A stretch of DNA of 64,000 nt, taken from positions 39,000,336-39,064,335 of the forward strand of contig OW028580.1 in assembly GCA_932294295.1 (NCBI GenBank). The letters run 5' to 3'. Below the pieces are notes generated by a model, which was not told the origin of the DNA, did no database searches, and was given only the letters and a program-made list of their open reading frames with translations. This DNA comes from Alitta virens. Its lineage: Eukaryota; Annelida; Polychaeta; Phyllodocida; Nereididae. Positions 1-12,190 of the stretch are shown one piece after another (the first letter of the stretch is position 1; each line of letters begins with the position of its first letter). Both the position numbers and the translations under genes were made by a program.

Positions 1-600
1 TGTAGGGTTAACTGAGGCTCCTTGTGGCACACCGGATGTATACTGCATTGTTAATATGGTCTTTGTCAGAGCATTGTAATATTGTAGGATCTAGGGAATA
101 ATGCGTAATAACAGTGGAGCTTTCAGACTACTCGCTTGTGAAATCACCTCATAATTATGGCAACAGAAGTTTGAGCTGAAACAGATTCATACCATGGATA
201 TTTAATTGTCTATTGCCTCATCATTACAATTATTATTACTATAGCTTTTTTTTAATCCTTGTTTTAAATGGGCCTCTTGAAAAACGGTTTTTATACCGAA
301 GTGCTTAACGCTGACTTTTACCCATGTCAAATATTTTCAAAAATAAAAAAAATAAAAAATACAATGTGTAATATATTATTGGTAGTCTCGATTGGAAGAT
401 TCTTTGCTTATCATGACTGTGTTTTGTAAACTTAGAATAGAACCGGATATTGTTCGAAACTGCAACCATAGAAATTGAATCATCGAGTTATCTGGCAGGC
501 AAAGAATAACATAAACAATATTATGAGGACTTAGCAGATCTACAATAGTGTTTCTTTCTCTCTTTCGCATCCCACAAACAGAATTTATGGGGAAGACACA
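1..600. other. AT-rich stretch without recognisable genes
   Basis: I see no coding region, repeat copy or RNA gene here. Short open frames occur but lack any recognisable domain. Confidence 0.5.
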
Positions 601-639
601 ATAATGTCAGCAGTTCGTCAGGCAAAGGTTAAGCAGATA

Positions 640-945
640 CAGATGTGAGAGGCGCATTGCCTCAGAACAGACACTTAACCTTACTGCATTCTTGTTTGCC
701 TCCTGTGGCAAAACCCTCTTTACAGCATTTGTATTTGATTTGCCTCCTTAGACAAACTGTGTTAGTTCCTTGCTTTGAAAGCCTTATATCAGATTGTTCT
801 TCAGAAGCCTCTGTACTTTATTGTTTTATTGGTTTAAGTGTGCTGAGGGCTATGCAATGTTCTTTACCGCCCTCCCCATGCAGACACTGTATAAGACTGT
901 GTATGGTTACAGGTAATACTACCTTCCCAGAATTAGTATCGTGCT
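640..945 (+). repeat. Dispersed repeat family A, copy 1
   Basis: This stretch matches, in inverted orientation, the sequence at about 17,130-17,412. Shared blocks include a 'cattcttgtttgcctcctgt' string and 'gctttgaaagc'. The matching short open frames seen in both copies (around CFESL) come from the DNA similarity and are not evidence of a protein. The element class is unknown. Confidence 0.6.
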
Positions 946-960
946 AACTCAAATAACATG

Positions 961-1146
961 CTGGTGGTGGATTAGGGCTTTACGTCCTGTATTTCTGCAC
1001 CTGATGGGCTAATTAGGACAGGTAGGGACCATGGCAATGAGAGGAAGGATGAAACAGCCATCCAACATAGGCTCGACTGGGATTTGAACCCAGGACCCAG
1101 TGGTTGGAGCCCAGCGCGCTACCACTGAGCTATGCCCCCACCCCCA
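961..1146 (-). mobile_element. tRNA-derived SINE (family SINE-A)
   Basis: Read on the minus strand it starts with a tRNA-like head: box A 'TAGCTCAGTGGTAG' and box B 'GGTTCAAATCC', at the spacing of a pol III promoter. A body of about 110 bp follows, ending 'GCCCTAATCCACCACC'. Further copies lie at about 4,520 (+), 15,832 (-), 18,267 (+) and 20,562 (- fragment). The acceptor stem does not close, so this is a SINE and not a working tRNA gene. Confidence 0.85.
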
Positions 1147-1333
1147 AATAACATGCTTGACGTCAATTTCTACTGAATGTCAGGCCGATCTGGCTTCAGA
1201 GGAGAAGTATTATAATGCAGCCTCCAAGCCAATTAAGTGCTTGCCAGTCACCAGGGTGGGATGAGGGTACGAACAAGGCCACACCATATTAGATATTATT
1301 ACCATGTGTGGAACCTTTTGCTTGCCTCAGATA

Positions 1334-1625
1334 GATAGATAGATAGATATGGGAAGTGCAGCCCTCAAAGGCAAGTTCTTGCTGCTATTGAGGGTTAATT
1401 GATGAGGTGCGAGACAGGAGGAGTCCACCCATGTTGCACATTTACCCCATAGGTGGGATCTTTTACTTGCCTCAGCATAGACATTGAGTACAAGAGACCA
1501 CCAATTTAACGTTTCATCCGAACATCCAGCTGGGATGATGCTCATGGAAGGTTGCCTGGGCCTGGGATTGAACCAGGTCCTTCAGAGGAGCAGGCGAGTG
1601 TCCTACCACTAGACCACCCAACTGC
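1334..1625 (-). mobile_element. tRNA-derived SINE with TATC tail (family SINE-B)
   Basis: On the minus strand a tRNA-like head (box A 'TGGTCTAGTGGTAGGA', box B 'GGTTCAATCC') is followed by a body of about 200 bp containing 'CTATGCTGAGGCAAGTAAAA'. It ends in a (TATC)n microsatellite tail at 1,330-1,350. This is the most complete copy. Partial copies lie near 4,370, 16,440 and 19,590. The head-body-simple-repeat layout is that of a SINE. Confidence 0.8.
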
Positions 1626-1659
1626 TATATAAATAAACATCAACCACAATGAGGCTTCC

Positions 1660-1765
1660 TACTGAGATTTACATTAGCTTAAATACTAGCCAGGCAAGGA
1701 ATCGAACTCAGAACACTCAGAGAAGCCAATTAATATCTTATCCACTAGACTGATGTATTACTCAT
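1660..1765 (-). mobile_element. Possible tRNA-like SINE head
   Basis: The minus strand shows a box A-like 'TCTAGTGGATAAGA' and a box B-like 'AGTTCGATTCC'. It directly abuts the SINE-B copy. It may be a separate SINE remnant or a degenerate tRNA relic. Confidence 0.4.
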
Positions 1766-1769
1766 CGCA

Positions 1770-2915
1770 TGTAAAGCTCAATCAGATTTTCGAGAATTTC
1801 ATTTTTAAACACTCCTCAGGTGCATTGATCAGGTTTCTGTAGAAAAAGACATTTGGAGCAATATGAAATGTTGCCATGGCAACGGGTTTATTGCATTGCA
1901 CACATTCAAAATCAGAAGAATGCATTTAAAATGTCGAAGTCAAACAAGCCCACAAGAAGCAAGTTTCAAAATAGAAATGGAATGATACTATATTTTATTG
2001 TGTTGTATTGTATTGTGTTGTCTCAATTATATTGCGTATTTTTCTTAGCAAAATGATTTGATACATTCAGTATATGTTTTGACATAACTCACTCACAGAA
2101 TATACATAATGCTCATGAAAAGTTGTTTCATAAAAGACAATATCCATGGAAGTAGCTTGTATTAACAAATATGCTTAAAATAGACACAATAGTTGGGATG
2201 GGCAGATACGGTTGTTGTGCTCAAGACATGATCAAAAGTTCAAAACAGATCTTTGAAATTTTCATACTGAATCAAAAACATTCTTAAGATAATAATAATT
2301 CAACATCCCAAAATTACATCTGATGATAATGACACACCCAAATACAACTTTGACTTATTAATAAGAACCCTGGTGTTATGTCATCTTGTTTTGTGCATCT
2401 GCATATTGGGACCAGATTAGGATATGCTTATCAAAAGACATAAAAGACATGATGCCTAGCTAGCAGGGCAAGGTGCACTTGCTTTGAGGGATCAGACAGG
2501 TCTCTTACCGAAGGATGTGGCATGAAGACATGAATAAAGACTACAGCAGTCATGCTATTTTGACATTAGCTGTCGAGGCTCTTAAGCCAGGGATATATGA
2601 TACTCTAGATCATGCCGATCTGATTTGCCACCATAGGTTGACCTGATGCTGCCAGGCTTGCTACAGATCACTTCAGGCTGACTGAAAGTCAGATGTTTCA
2701 TCTAGAAATTCTGTAGTAAACGTGGGCTGCGCCACACACAATTGTGAAAGATCGAATTTCATAGCAAATGGTAATGCTACAGAAACAAATTGCATTGCAT
2801 TGCATTGCTTTGTTTTTTATTGTGTTGTATTTTATTGTGTTGTCTCAGTGCTATATCGCTGTTAGAGGCAGAAGTAATTTAGATAAGGCTGATCAAGCCC
2901 CGTTCACACTATCAC
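1770..2915. other. Non-coding stretch with two TATTG-rich simple repeats
   Basis: No gene is seen. Two similar TATTG/TGTTG-rich patches lie at about 1,991-2,027 and 2,785-2,850. Confidence 0.4.
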
Positions 2916-2925
2916 GAGTAAAGGG

Positions 2926-3513
2926 CCGATCTCACATAGCCGAGTGACAATGCTGAGTGATGCCGAATGCCTCATAAATCAGGCAGTCGGGAATACTTGG
3001 CTTTGCATGCCGACCACTCTGGAAAAGCTCGGAAATACTCGGCAACACTCGTAGACTGATCGTTAAATTTTAAACATGTTTAAAACTTTCCAGGAGTGTC
3101 GCCGAGCAATTTTGCTCTAGAATTTCTTGGGATGTACACAGGGTTAACTCGCCGTGCACTCGTCATGCACTCTGGGAGTACTCTTGGTCACTCTGGAATT
3201 ATTCTTGGTCACTCCGGGAGTACGCTTGGTCAATCTGGGAGTACTCTTGGTCACTCTGGGAGTACTCTTGGTCATATGGATTGCTGTGTGGATGGGATTT
3301 CCTCGCCGAGTGGTAGGCGTGTAAAGAAGAGGCTTGACACTCGGGACAATGGAGGCAAGCAATTTGGGAGCAATCGGCGAGCAATCTGCAAGCAATCGGC
3401 GAGTCTGTTGCTGACTTGCTTTTTGTCACTGGCAAATGACCAAGAGTGATGCCGAATCATTGCTTGCCAGCAATCGTCATTACTCTGCATCGTCACTCGG
3501 CTATGTGAGATAG
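2926..3513. mobile_element. Foldback/MITE-like element with internal minisatellite
   Basis: The two ends are inverted copies: 'CTCACATAGCCGAGTGAC' near 2,931-2,948 and its reverse complement near 3,492-3,509, with weaker similarity continuing inward. The interior at about 3,165-3,275 is a minisatellite of roughly 27-bp units built on 'GGGAGTACTCTTGGTCA'. The open frames here with repeated LGHSGST are products of that minisatellite. There is no transposase, so it would be non-autonomous. A target-site duplication could not be defined. Confidence 0.7.
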
Positions 3514-3519
3514 TGGCTT

Positions 3520-4340
3520 AATAAGAGAGACGAGTGACCACGGACATCAAAGATAGACTATACATGCTCACTCATGGTTAATAGGGAGGCTGTTAATCAT
3601 GTATAAATTCTTTTGACATGAGTCCGAGAGGCACTCGTAGATCGCTCGGCGAGTGGTCCACGAGTGAAGGAAGATAGGGCAGTGCCAAATTTTATCCAGA
3701 TTATTTACAATTCAGGCAGTACCACTCCAAAAGTTCATTGCTAAGCTCAACTTAATTGTGTTAACATGCGTTTAATTTGTGCAGTTTTTGTGCAAAATGT
3801 TATTGTTGGCCAATATTACATGCATTTTCATGAATGACATCTCCACAATGCTGTTGGTCGAAGTTCTAATCGAATGATACAATCTGAGGCAAATATAATG
3901 ATGAGATACTTGAACTCAAGGCCCACCGCATGCTGTACATTAAGCATCAATGGATTTTGTGTTTGTTCTTGCAGCAACACCCTGAAATGGCTGAATATGG
4001 AAATGTTTGGTAATATAAAACTGAACATATTGAAGTCGATTTCCTGCGCAATAGAGAAGTGAATTTATGTTTCTACAAACCAAACAAATATTTGATGAAA
4101 AAGCTTTTCAAATTATACAAAAGAAGAAAGTATCGGATATACCATTACTTTCGTGAGTGATATTTGAAAGAAGCATTTACCAAAAATCCGTTTTTTTTAT
4201 TATAGTATCATATGGAACAACCGCATGCTCAATCATTTGTCTTTGGTTATGCTTAGAAAACTGTTGTCTTACACTCTCAATGCCACTGGACATCTTAGCT
4301 TTATATTATGACAAGCTGCCAGAGGCAGACTTAATGATGA
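3520..4340. other. No recognised feature
   Basis: I see no gene or repeat copy here, apart from scattered CGAGTG-rich motifs up to about 3,680 resembling the adjacent foldback element. Confidence 0.4.
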
Positions 4341-4359
4341 GATGATAAGGCTTGGAGTT

Positions 4360-4480
4360 ATAACAAATCACCATGTTACACATTCTCCCCATGGGTGGGG
4401 TCTTTGACTTGCCTCAACATAGACATCGAGTACAAGAGACCTCCAATTTAATATCTCGTGCGATCGAGTGCCCGGCCAGG
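4360..4480 (-). mobile_element. SINE-B fragment
   Basis: This matches the SINE-B body in minus orientation: 'CTTGCCTCAACATAGACATC' corresponds to the 'GTCTATGCTGAGGCAAG' core. Head and tail are missing. Confidence 0.55.
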
Positions 4481-4519
4481 TATAACATACATGGAACCTT
4501 CAGCAGATTTAGTCGATGT

Positions 4520-4712
4520 GTTAAGGGGTGGGGGCCTAGCTCAGTGGTAGCACACTGGGCTTCCAACCACTGGGACCCAGGTTCAATCCCCAGTTGCGCC
4601 TATGTTGGATGGCTGTTTCATCCTTCATCTCTTTGCCATGGTCCCTACCTGTCCTAATTAGCCCATCAGGTGCAGAAATACAGGACGTAAAGCCCTAATC
4701 CACCCACCACCA
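4520..4712 (+). mobile_element. tRNA-derived SINE-A copy
   Basis: Plus-strand copy with box A 'TAGCTCAGTGGTAG' near 4,536 and box B 'GGTTCAATCCC' near 4,581. The body ends 'GCCCTAATCCACCCACC'. Confidence 0.85.
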
Positions 4713-5319
4713 GTCAATGTGTTAAATGTGTCGATAAACTAATTCAGTGGTGCTTGTACAGAGGTGGTCTTATAAATGATGTGTTATTATAGTAGGATTT
4801 CAAAATGTCCACCTGTTTTTTGGTCATATTTTGCCACAAATGGCATGAGCAGCACAAAATAGACAGAAATGTTCCCAGCAACAAAATTAGGGTTTGAATT
4901 GTTTTGTAATATTTACATCCAAGTCCCAGCAGAGTATAGATCATGCTTTTCTCTCTTAAGCGACAGCCTTTGCTTTATAACTAGTTTTTTTTTGTCTTAC
5001 TTATTCTTACAACTGTTGCTTATTTCCACTGCATTTATTATATTGTTATAGCTTTTATTAGAGACTCGTAAGCCTGCAATAGGCTGGATGTAGTAAAACG
5101 TGTCACGTTAATAAAAAATAAACAGAAACTGAAACTATAATTATTTTGTGCTTCTGCATGCCTTGTATGTAAAAATAAGACCAAAACACAATTGGGCATT
5201 TATATTGGATTATAATTTAAGTAGGCTTATGGTAATCATCGTTTGGTTGTAAAACTATCTGGAAATAATTGCAGCTGGAAAATGCACCAGAATCAGCCGA
5301 AAATCAAATTTGATATCAT

Positions 5320-5690
5320 CAATATTTTAATCTGGGTTACCATGTAAATTTCTAGATGTTATATTGCTCAGTCTGCATAATATTTCATCCTGGTTTGCCA
5401 AATGATGGAGTAATATTATTGGCTTCAGATGACAGTGATATGATGATTGGCAGGTAACAAAAATTGTTTGTTGCCTAAACTTTACAATAAGTAATGTGTT
5501 AGAATCAATGAACATCTGACATTCATGCCAAATTGGCAACAGGGCAAAATTGCTTAGGAATATGAGCCTAAAAGGGTTGATATTGATATTCGTGGCATGA
5601 TTAAAAATGTCATAATTTCACTGCCGCAACAGCTGAGTGCCTCTGGCAGCTGCTAAAACAGTTTTTTTTAATGGTGTAACGGTGTTTGTC
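5320..5690 (+). repeat. Dispersed repeat family C, copy 1
   Basis: This region matches about 11,885-12,190 in inverted orientation. The best-kept block is near 5,610-5,675 ('GCCTCTGGCAGCTGCTAAAA'). The rest is recognisable but diverged, so the pair is old. Confidence 0.6.
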
Positions 5691-5699
5691 GTAAAATGA

Positions 5700-6840
5700 A
5701 ATTGTTTCGTTGATGTCACAATTTGGACAACTAACGCAGCGGTGTCCCATTTCACTATGTTGAACGTCAACTACACTGACACCTACATCATTTGGATTTT
5801 AATCTGCAGTATATGGATTGTAAATAAAAAAACAGTTACATAGTTTAGAACACTTTGATGTGGATATTGCTGTTGAAACTTTGGCACTTTGAAATGCAAC
5901 ATGCCTTGCCATCTGAATCGTTTTGCCATATAAAGAGCCATCTGCTTCAGGCTGACATTTTTGTAAAGTTGCAGCTACTCTCCTTTGTGGTAACTTGATG
6001 CTTTATGTCAATGTAGATTTAAATTGATGTCAAAGCGGAAAAGCGATTCAAAGCAAACGCGACTCTTTACAATTTCAAGATATTATAGCTCACATGTAGT
6101 CTATTTAACATTAATTACATGCATGCTATAGCTTATAGTTTGCTAAACCATTCTAGATAGCTCCACTAAATCTTGTAATTATAAGCGCGCATGCGCATGG
6201 GTGCAAAGGCAAAAAAATTTCCAAACCATTCAGAGATCACTTCAAAAATATTGTAAATATGTGTGTGATATGGCTGACTATTTGCAAGTTGTTACACCAT
6301 AAATAATGGAGATGTACAGTGAATTTTCTGGCCATGGCATCAATGAGTTGGACAGGTCCTACAACAAACACAGCTGAGTTTAAAGGGAATTTATTACTTA
6401 AATCTTAATGTTTTAACTTGATGGAAGTTTTTTTTTAAATCGTCTTGTATTATATTTCTTATGGTTTGTTGGATTGTAATGTTATATTTTGTGGCAATAC
6501 CATCAAGTAAAACTGTATTTACTATACTATTTTTAACAAAAATGTATTATAATTAATTTTGTACTAATATCAAAAATTTACAGTTTTACATGGCATTGGA
6601 TGTGGATTTATCCATATGGAATTAGATAATATACTGTCAAGTCAAGTCAATTAGGGTAATTAATGTTAAACACATCATGATAAATATGAAATGTAAAATA
6701 TGGCAAACATCTCATCAAGTTCTTATTAAACATATTGATAGCTTTACCATCATATTATCATATAGTGCAGCATACTACTCGAGTCTGGTCACATTACGAG
6801 TAACATGCGGGAGTGAGAACTGCTCGTGTGGGCTCGCCTG
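5700..6840. other. No recognised feature
   Basis: AT-rich sequence. I see no supported gene or repeat. Confidence 0.4.
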
Positions 6841-6842
6841 AC

Positions 6843-7019
6843 GCGGTTTATGTGGGAAAAGTAGTTACCTGGCTATTAGCAGCCTAATGATACACTCCCT
6901 ATACACCGACTGCAGGTCTTGAAGGCATTCTAGACCAAGAGGCTGATGAGATTTATGCATAGCAGCCTAAATGGCGCCTTGTCGACAAAAAATTGAGTCA
7001 CTTCGGCACCACCGTTTTG
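6843..7019 (+). repeat. Dispersed repeat family D, copy 1
   Basis: Nearly identical, in direct orientation, to about 20,040-20,218. Both contain 'GCAGCCTAATGATACACTCC' and 'AAATGGCGCCTTG'. Few substitutions separate them, so the dispersal is fairly recent. The element class is unknown. Confidence 0.75.
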
Positions 7020-7299
7020 TATTTTGGGTGAAAGTACATGAAGCTCTTCTGTGATGAAGCAAAGAACAATACTATAGGAATGAGTACATTCGTCAAAATC
7101 TGTGTTCAATTCCTGGCCTGGCCACTTTCTATTAGCTGATTCTGAGCTTGATGCCCAAATCATAAGATGCTGTACTTGGAGTACCTCGTACTCGATATCT
7201 TTACCAAGGCAAATAAAGGTAGCAAGGTACCATGGAGGTAAATGTGTAAGTTCTGTTTCATGGAAACTCCCAGGTCAGATAATGAACCCCTGTGATTGG

Positions 7300-7556
7300 G
7301 ATCGACAACCAGCTGAGCACTATGATTAGTTTACCTGGTTTTTAGGTTGCGATGGGTCACGATTTACACTATTTCCGAAAATGATCTGTTTTTATTTGAA
7401 AAGTATTTAGACAAGAATGATCGACCGTCATCGCCAACAAAAAATAATTAATTTCACGGCCTCTCAGCCAATCAGACGTCTCGCATCGTCGAAATAAGCA
7501 TACGCAAAACGTCGGACAAGAGTTGCAACGCCAAAAACGGAACCAGCCAAAGTTCA
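7300..7556 (+). repeat. Dispersed repeat family E, copy 1
   Basis: Matches about 30,848-31,105 in inverted orientation over roughly 240 bp. Shared blocks include 'GCGATGGGTCAC' and, near the other end, 'CAACGCCA'. Confidence 0.65.
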
Positions 7557-7569
7557 TAGTGCTGAGATA

Positions 7570-8335
7570 AAGCTTATGAAGAGTGTCCAGGCCGGGGATT
7601 CAAACAGTTTGCTTCTTAAAATCAGGAAAAAAATGAAAATGAAAAGTTATATGAAAATATACAAGATCAGGAGGGTCCTTCTAGAACAGTCATGCTGTCT
7701 TGCTGTAGCAATGGGCTACCCAGCTGCCTAAATAGGCAAACTTCATCAATTAAGCTCATGAAGAGAGTCTGACAGTGAATTTTATAATCAAACTCAGCAC
7801 CTTCAGAAGAGATGGCCAGCAAGCCACAATTAATTAAATATCAATATTAATCGGGTAAATAACAGACACATAATTTAAGAAAGACTGCCTATTGCTCAGA
7901 CTGGGAAGTACACAACAAGTAGTAGTACAATTTTATTTAAAGTCGTTTTAAATCACGGTGTCATATTCAATGTACAATACAAAATATAGGACCCAAGTCG
8001 AAGCTTCTGCACGACCTATTAGGAATAATAATATACAATTTGGAAAGTTACAAGTATAGAACTAATCTATAAAACAAATCTGTTCTACAATATAGTATAA
8101 ATAATAATAATAATAGCACATATATAAAGCATTCCCATCCTACAATTCAGCACCTGAGAGGAAATAAAGATTGCACAAGTGATTCTTAAATATGTCAATG
8201 CATAAATTTTGACAAGATTAATTAACAACTGACAAATGCAGTCACCAAAAACAGAATTCCCCACCCTGGTGTATATGACAGCTAGTCAATAGGGACAGGA
8301 ACATAGAACATTGCCTCATTCAATATCTCACCGTG
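7570..8335. other. No recognised feature
   Basis: AT-rich sequence with no supported gene or repeat. Confidence 0.4.
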
Positions 8336-8339
8336 ATTT

Positions 8340-8440
8340 GGTCTGCGAGCCTCGCATCATGACCTTACGTAACACTGACACTTGATCGCTGTGTGACATG
8401 TGAAATAAGCCATGCACACATCTGTCTCATTGCTTGTCAG
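8340..8440 (+). repeat. Dispersed repeat family F, copy 1
   Basis: The block containing 'CACTTGATCGCTGTGTGACA' recurs inverted at about 19,250-19,330. It is short and its class is unknown. Confidence 0.5.
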
Positions 8441-8444
8441 TATT

Positions 8445-9580
8445 TAAGATTGAAAGGGACTCAAAGGTGTTTTCGCACCACCCAGTATACATATATGTCA
8501 ATATCAATTATTTCAACACAGCTGTTATGGAAGTATTTAGGTTGACTGGTTAAGGTGTCACCAAAAATTCTATGACATTATCAATTTGTATACCGTTCAA
8601 CTATAGTTGTCATATAGACGTTATTCATGCCTCAGCCATTAGCATATCTGACCTATGGTCAATATTGACCACAATGACGTAATCCTCCAAAAATGTGATA
8701 ATGGCACAATGACCAGTAGTCAGTTAGAGACATTGACCATTGGTCAGCGCACTCAAACTTATTTCATACATGTAAATGGCTATAAGGAATGACCAGAGTC
8801 AATTGGCAATTAATGACCATGGTTTTATTATATTCATCAAACTGAGTATACTTTCAGTATAGCCCCAGTTTTCAAGTTGTGCAATGATAAATATTATTAA
8901 CAATGCCAATAAGTGTCAGAAATAGGTTTTTGGTGTATCTAAATTACACAATGCCTCCTTAATGTCAAAGTCAAAGATACCTTTATTTAAATAGGGTGAT
9001 TTCATTCAGTTGTACCCTGTTTTCAATGAAGCTTTGACTATTGCTATTAACAATAATGCTTTTGTCAATCCGCAAATGAGAACATGCACCCGAAAGTATT
9101 AACAAATTTAACTACAGCATGTAACAGCAGAACACATTTTGTACTGTATATCTAAGGAGGATGTATTCTCTATCTGCAGAATTGTGTGTCCTAAATCTCA
9201 GTTATTCCTCAAAGCCTTGTACAGTTTTGATGTTCATAGCTTAGCATTTTTTATTTACATTGCAATATTGATAATGGAGGTGTCTGCAGTAACGTTGGCT
9301 CGTAATCTTGTTTCTGACAGCTCATGCACTTGTAGATTTCAACAACAAACATTTGTCAGGTGCCTTGAACGTGTTTACTTCGAATATATTACATTTATAT
9401 GGTATTTTTGCAGTGTATCCATGGCAACAGTTTCAGTATATTGTTTGCTAAATCATGTTATACTCCACGATGTGATATTTTATATTGGTCTCAGGCAGGG
9501 AATAACCAAGTGCAAACTGCAGCAGTTAAACATACAAACAATCGAACAAATTAGTAAATATGCCTTATGGAGTAAAATTT
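8445..9580. other. Non-coding stretch
   Basis: A short palindrome-rich patch with 'GGTCAATATTGACC' lies at about 8,657. The longest open frame, 9,139-9,597, has no recognisable domain and AT-driven composition, so I do not call it a gene. Confidence 0.4.
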
Positions 9581-9583
9581 TGT

Positions 9584-9682
9584 TATATCCCTCATAGTCG
9601 GGAGTTATTTCCTTCCGCCTACCGCGTCGGGATATAACCAACAAAAACGTTAATTAATTCCCCACTATGAGGGAGATAGTTA
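9584..9682. repeat. Short inverted repeat (MITE-like)
   Basis: The arms 'ATCCCTCATAGT' near 9,587 and 'ACTATGAGGGAGAT' near 9,664 can pair across about 65 nt. Related 'GAGGGATATAACTAAC' sequence occurs near 37,290 in the gene array, which suggests a dispersed small element. Confidence 0.45.
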
Positions 9683-9689
9683 ATACACA

Positions 9690-10785
9690 TATTATTATTA
9701 TTATCATGTTTATTCGTTCCTCAATAGTGCAAAATTATGGAGAAATTAAATCGAAGTTTATAGAAGCATCAATATAAAAAAAAAATCAAGATGTACATAA
9801 AAAATTTAGATATTGAATAGCATCATGTCTGTCCATAATTGAAAACAACAGTCCTTGTGAGACAAGAACTAAGTCTCTAATAGCTGTTCCTGTGACAGTA
9901 TCTTCTTGTGTGTAGCAATTGGCTTCACAGTATCTGTTCACTATATGACATAATTATATATAATGTCAGAAGTGATGGAGTCTGGGTAGAAGAAGCCAGA
10001 TGTTATTTTGTCACAAATATTATGCATATATACACACACAACAGTTGTTTGCATCTTAGCTGACCCTAACTGTAGCCATTCCAAAGAGATGCTTTAAAAT
10101 TAGGCGTGCATTATCCTTAGTGTCTAAACTGAGGCAGGTGGCAGATCCCACATGTCATGTATATCTACTATGTTGACCGGGGGGGGGGGAGTGCTGGTCC
10201 TTCAGGCTCTCGACTATAAGGGACACAACTAACTTATACTCCATTAAACATATTAACTAATTTGTTTGATTGTTTGCTTTGTGTAACTGCTTTTATTAAG
10301 TGATTCAAGTAGTTGACTAACATTTTCGTTGGTTATCCTGCTCAGAACAATAGGAAAACAATCTAGGTGGAGTATAATCTTTGTTAATCACTATTGCTCT
10401 ATGGGTTCAAACCCTCTCTTTTATATATTTTACATTTGTACAAATAAATTGTCACAGGTCTTTAACTTAAAGTTAATGGTTTCCAAGTTTCCATTGGTTA
10501 TAACAGGGCAAGTTCACTCCAAATATATCTGATATTAACAGGAAGGTACTGATAATGCCCACAGCAGCACAGCCTCATACACAGTCCACTGGTAGGTTTA
10601 TGACCTTGGAGGTCATGGTGGGTCTTTATAACACAGACAATCAGTGCATAGTGCACAGCCATAACCCTAGTACTAGTAGTAAAGATATGCAGGAAGACAG
10701 CAGCTGTCACACTATCTTGGAATTACCCACCAATAGCTTTTAGCATATGAAATATGATATCATATCTAATATACTTTTGTGCAGA
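9690..10785. other. No gene seen; one weak SINE-B trace
   Basis: About 10,105-10,170 weakly resembles the SINE-B core ('GTGTCTAAACTGAGGCAGGT'). A G10 homopolymer lies near 10,181. Nothing else is recognised. Confidence 0.35.
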
Positions 10786-10789
10786 ATAG

Positions 10790-11105
10790 AGTCTTCTCAC
10801 TGAGCAGTCCTGATTCAGCAAGACATAAGTCTTTCTTCTCCTCTTATTACTCGTTTTGCTTTTCAGACATAGTAGATCATAGCTAACTGATTAAAAAAAT
10901 ACAGTTTCCAGGGAAATAACAAAAATCAACTGAACGATAAGATGTCAAATATACATTAAATGCACTAAAAAATACTGCTGCTTATATGCACATTGCTTTA
11001 GCCAATCACAGGCCAGGGCGGGAACTTTGTCAGGCTACAGAATTGCAGTATTCTGTCATAGCCACCTGGTGGAAATAGAGAACCGTGAAAATCCACTATT
11101 GATGT
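10790..11105 (-). repeat. Dispersed repeat family G, copy 1
   Basis: A repeat of about 310 bp with further copies at about 13,690-13,998 (same orientation) and 21,505-21,812 (inverted). Conserved blocks include 'ATTACTCGTTTTGCTTT', 'GATAAGATGTCAAAT', 'TAGCCACCTGGTGGAA' and the terminus 'CCGTGAAAATCCACTATTG'. The constant ends suggest a mobile element, but clear terminal inverted repeats were not found. Confidence 0.75.
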
Positions 11106-11114
11106 TAGCCAATT

Positions 11115-11780
11115 GTAGTTGACTTACAAGGGTGTATATTGGAATTAATAACCATGTCAGACAATAAACTTACTTGCAATTTTAGATAATACAATTGTGA
11201 GGGACATCACAAAATTGGACCTCAAATGTTTGAATCCCCTTGCTACATCATAATATAAATCATATGACAAACAGCATCTATTATAACCGAAATATGGACT
11301 CAACTTAAATTGGTATAAATTATTCCAAGTGCAAAAATTTTATCTAATTACTTCAGCCTTCCATCTTGTATCAGCTTCATCCATCCTCATCAAATATCAT
11401 TTCAAAAGGACTACTTAATAGCTGTATCTTTGATGTGGTGCTCAGGTTATTGATGTTTTGCCTTGCACACTTCTTATACTTTGCCTACCAGTGTTGTATT
11501 GATGTATACATTTGTGTAGACATTACATAGCCTGTCAAGAGTACAACACTTTGTTCGTGTGATGTATAAATCATGAGATCATTTCATTTGGTGAAATTTC
11601 AGATATATGTGAATGTCTTTCAACTCATCTCATCTCATTTCATTAATTTAGTTCATTGTGCACTGTTTTGTCACAGGCATTATATGATGTGAAATGATTA
11701 TGAAGATATGGTTGCCCCCTTGTTAGCGATGTATAAATATATTAAAGGGGATATCCTTGATTGTTTATGTATAATCTAAA
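11115..11780. other. No recognised feature
   Basis: AT-rich sequence, no supported gene. Confidence 0.4.
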
Positions 11781-11784
11781 TAAA

Positions 11785-11812
11785 AGTGTCTGTCTGTCTG
11801 TCTGTCTGTTCC
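11785..11812 (+). repeat. (TGTC)n microsatellite
   Basis: Six to seven TGTC units, immediately downstream of an 'AATAAAAG' string. This may be the tail of an unidentified retroposon. Confidence 0.8.
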
Positions 11813-11884
11813 ATTGATATGGCTTGTTATCTTTACACTGCATGTCAGAATTGAAACATCAACGAGACGCCAGGATTTTAATGA

Positions 11885-12190
11885 AATTCTCTTTAATGTG
11901 ATGTAAAAACTGTTTTAGCAGCTGCCAGAGGCATTCAGCTGTTGCTGCAGTGAAATTATGACATTTTTAATCATGGTTTGAATATCAATATTAAACCTTC
12001 ACAGGCTTATCTTCAGCAGCCAATTTTGGTCCCATTGCCAACCTGGCATGAATTTAGAAGGTTTATCGATTCACACACATTCGCTATTGTGATGTAACAA
12101 GGATTAAACTATTTTTGAAATTCCTGCCAATAATCATATTGCCGATATCTGCGAGCGATAATATTACTCCATCACCATTGGGGATTACGA
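11885..12190 (-). repeat. Dispersed repeat family C, copy 2
   Basis: Inverted partner of 5,320-5,690. It shares 'TTTTAGCAGCTGCCAGAGGC' and 'GAAATTATGACATTTTTAA'. Confidence 0.6.

Noticed and set aside
1075..1140. Possible tRNA gene (minus strand)
   Set aside because: Box A and box B are present but the acceptor stem does not pair and the sequence continues into a SINE body found in several copies.
3096..3449. Open frame with repeated LGHSGST units
   Set aside because: It is the translation of the minisatellite inside the foldback element. Other frames and the opposite strand are also open for the same reason.
9139..9597. 152-codon open frame on the plus strand
   Set aside because: No recognisable domain, low-complexity hydrophobic composition in AT-rich DNA, no splice or poly(A) context, and it ends in a hairpin repeat.
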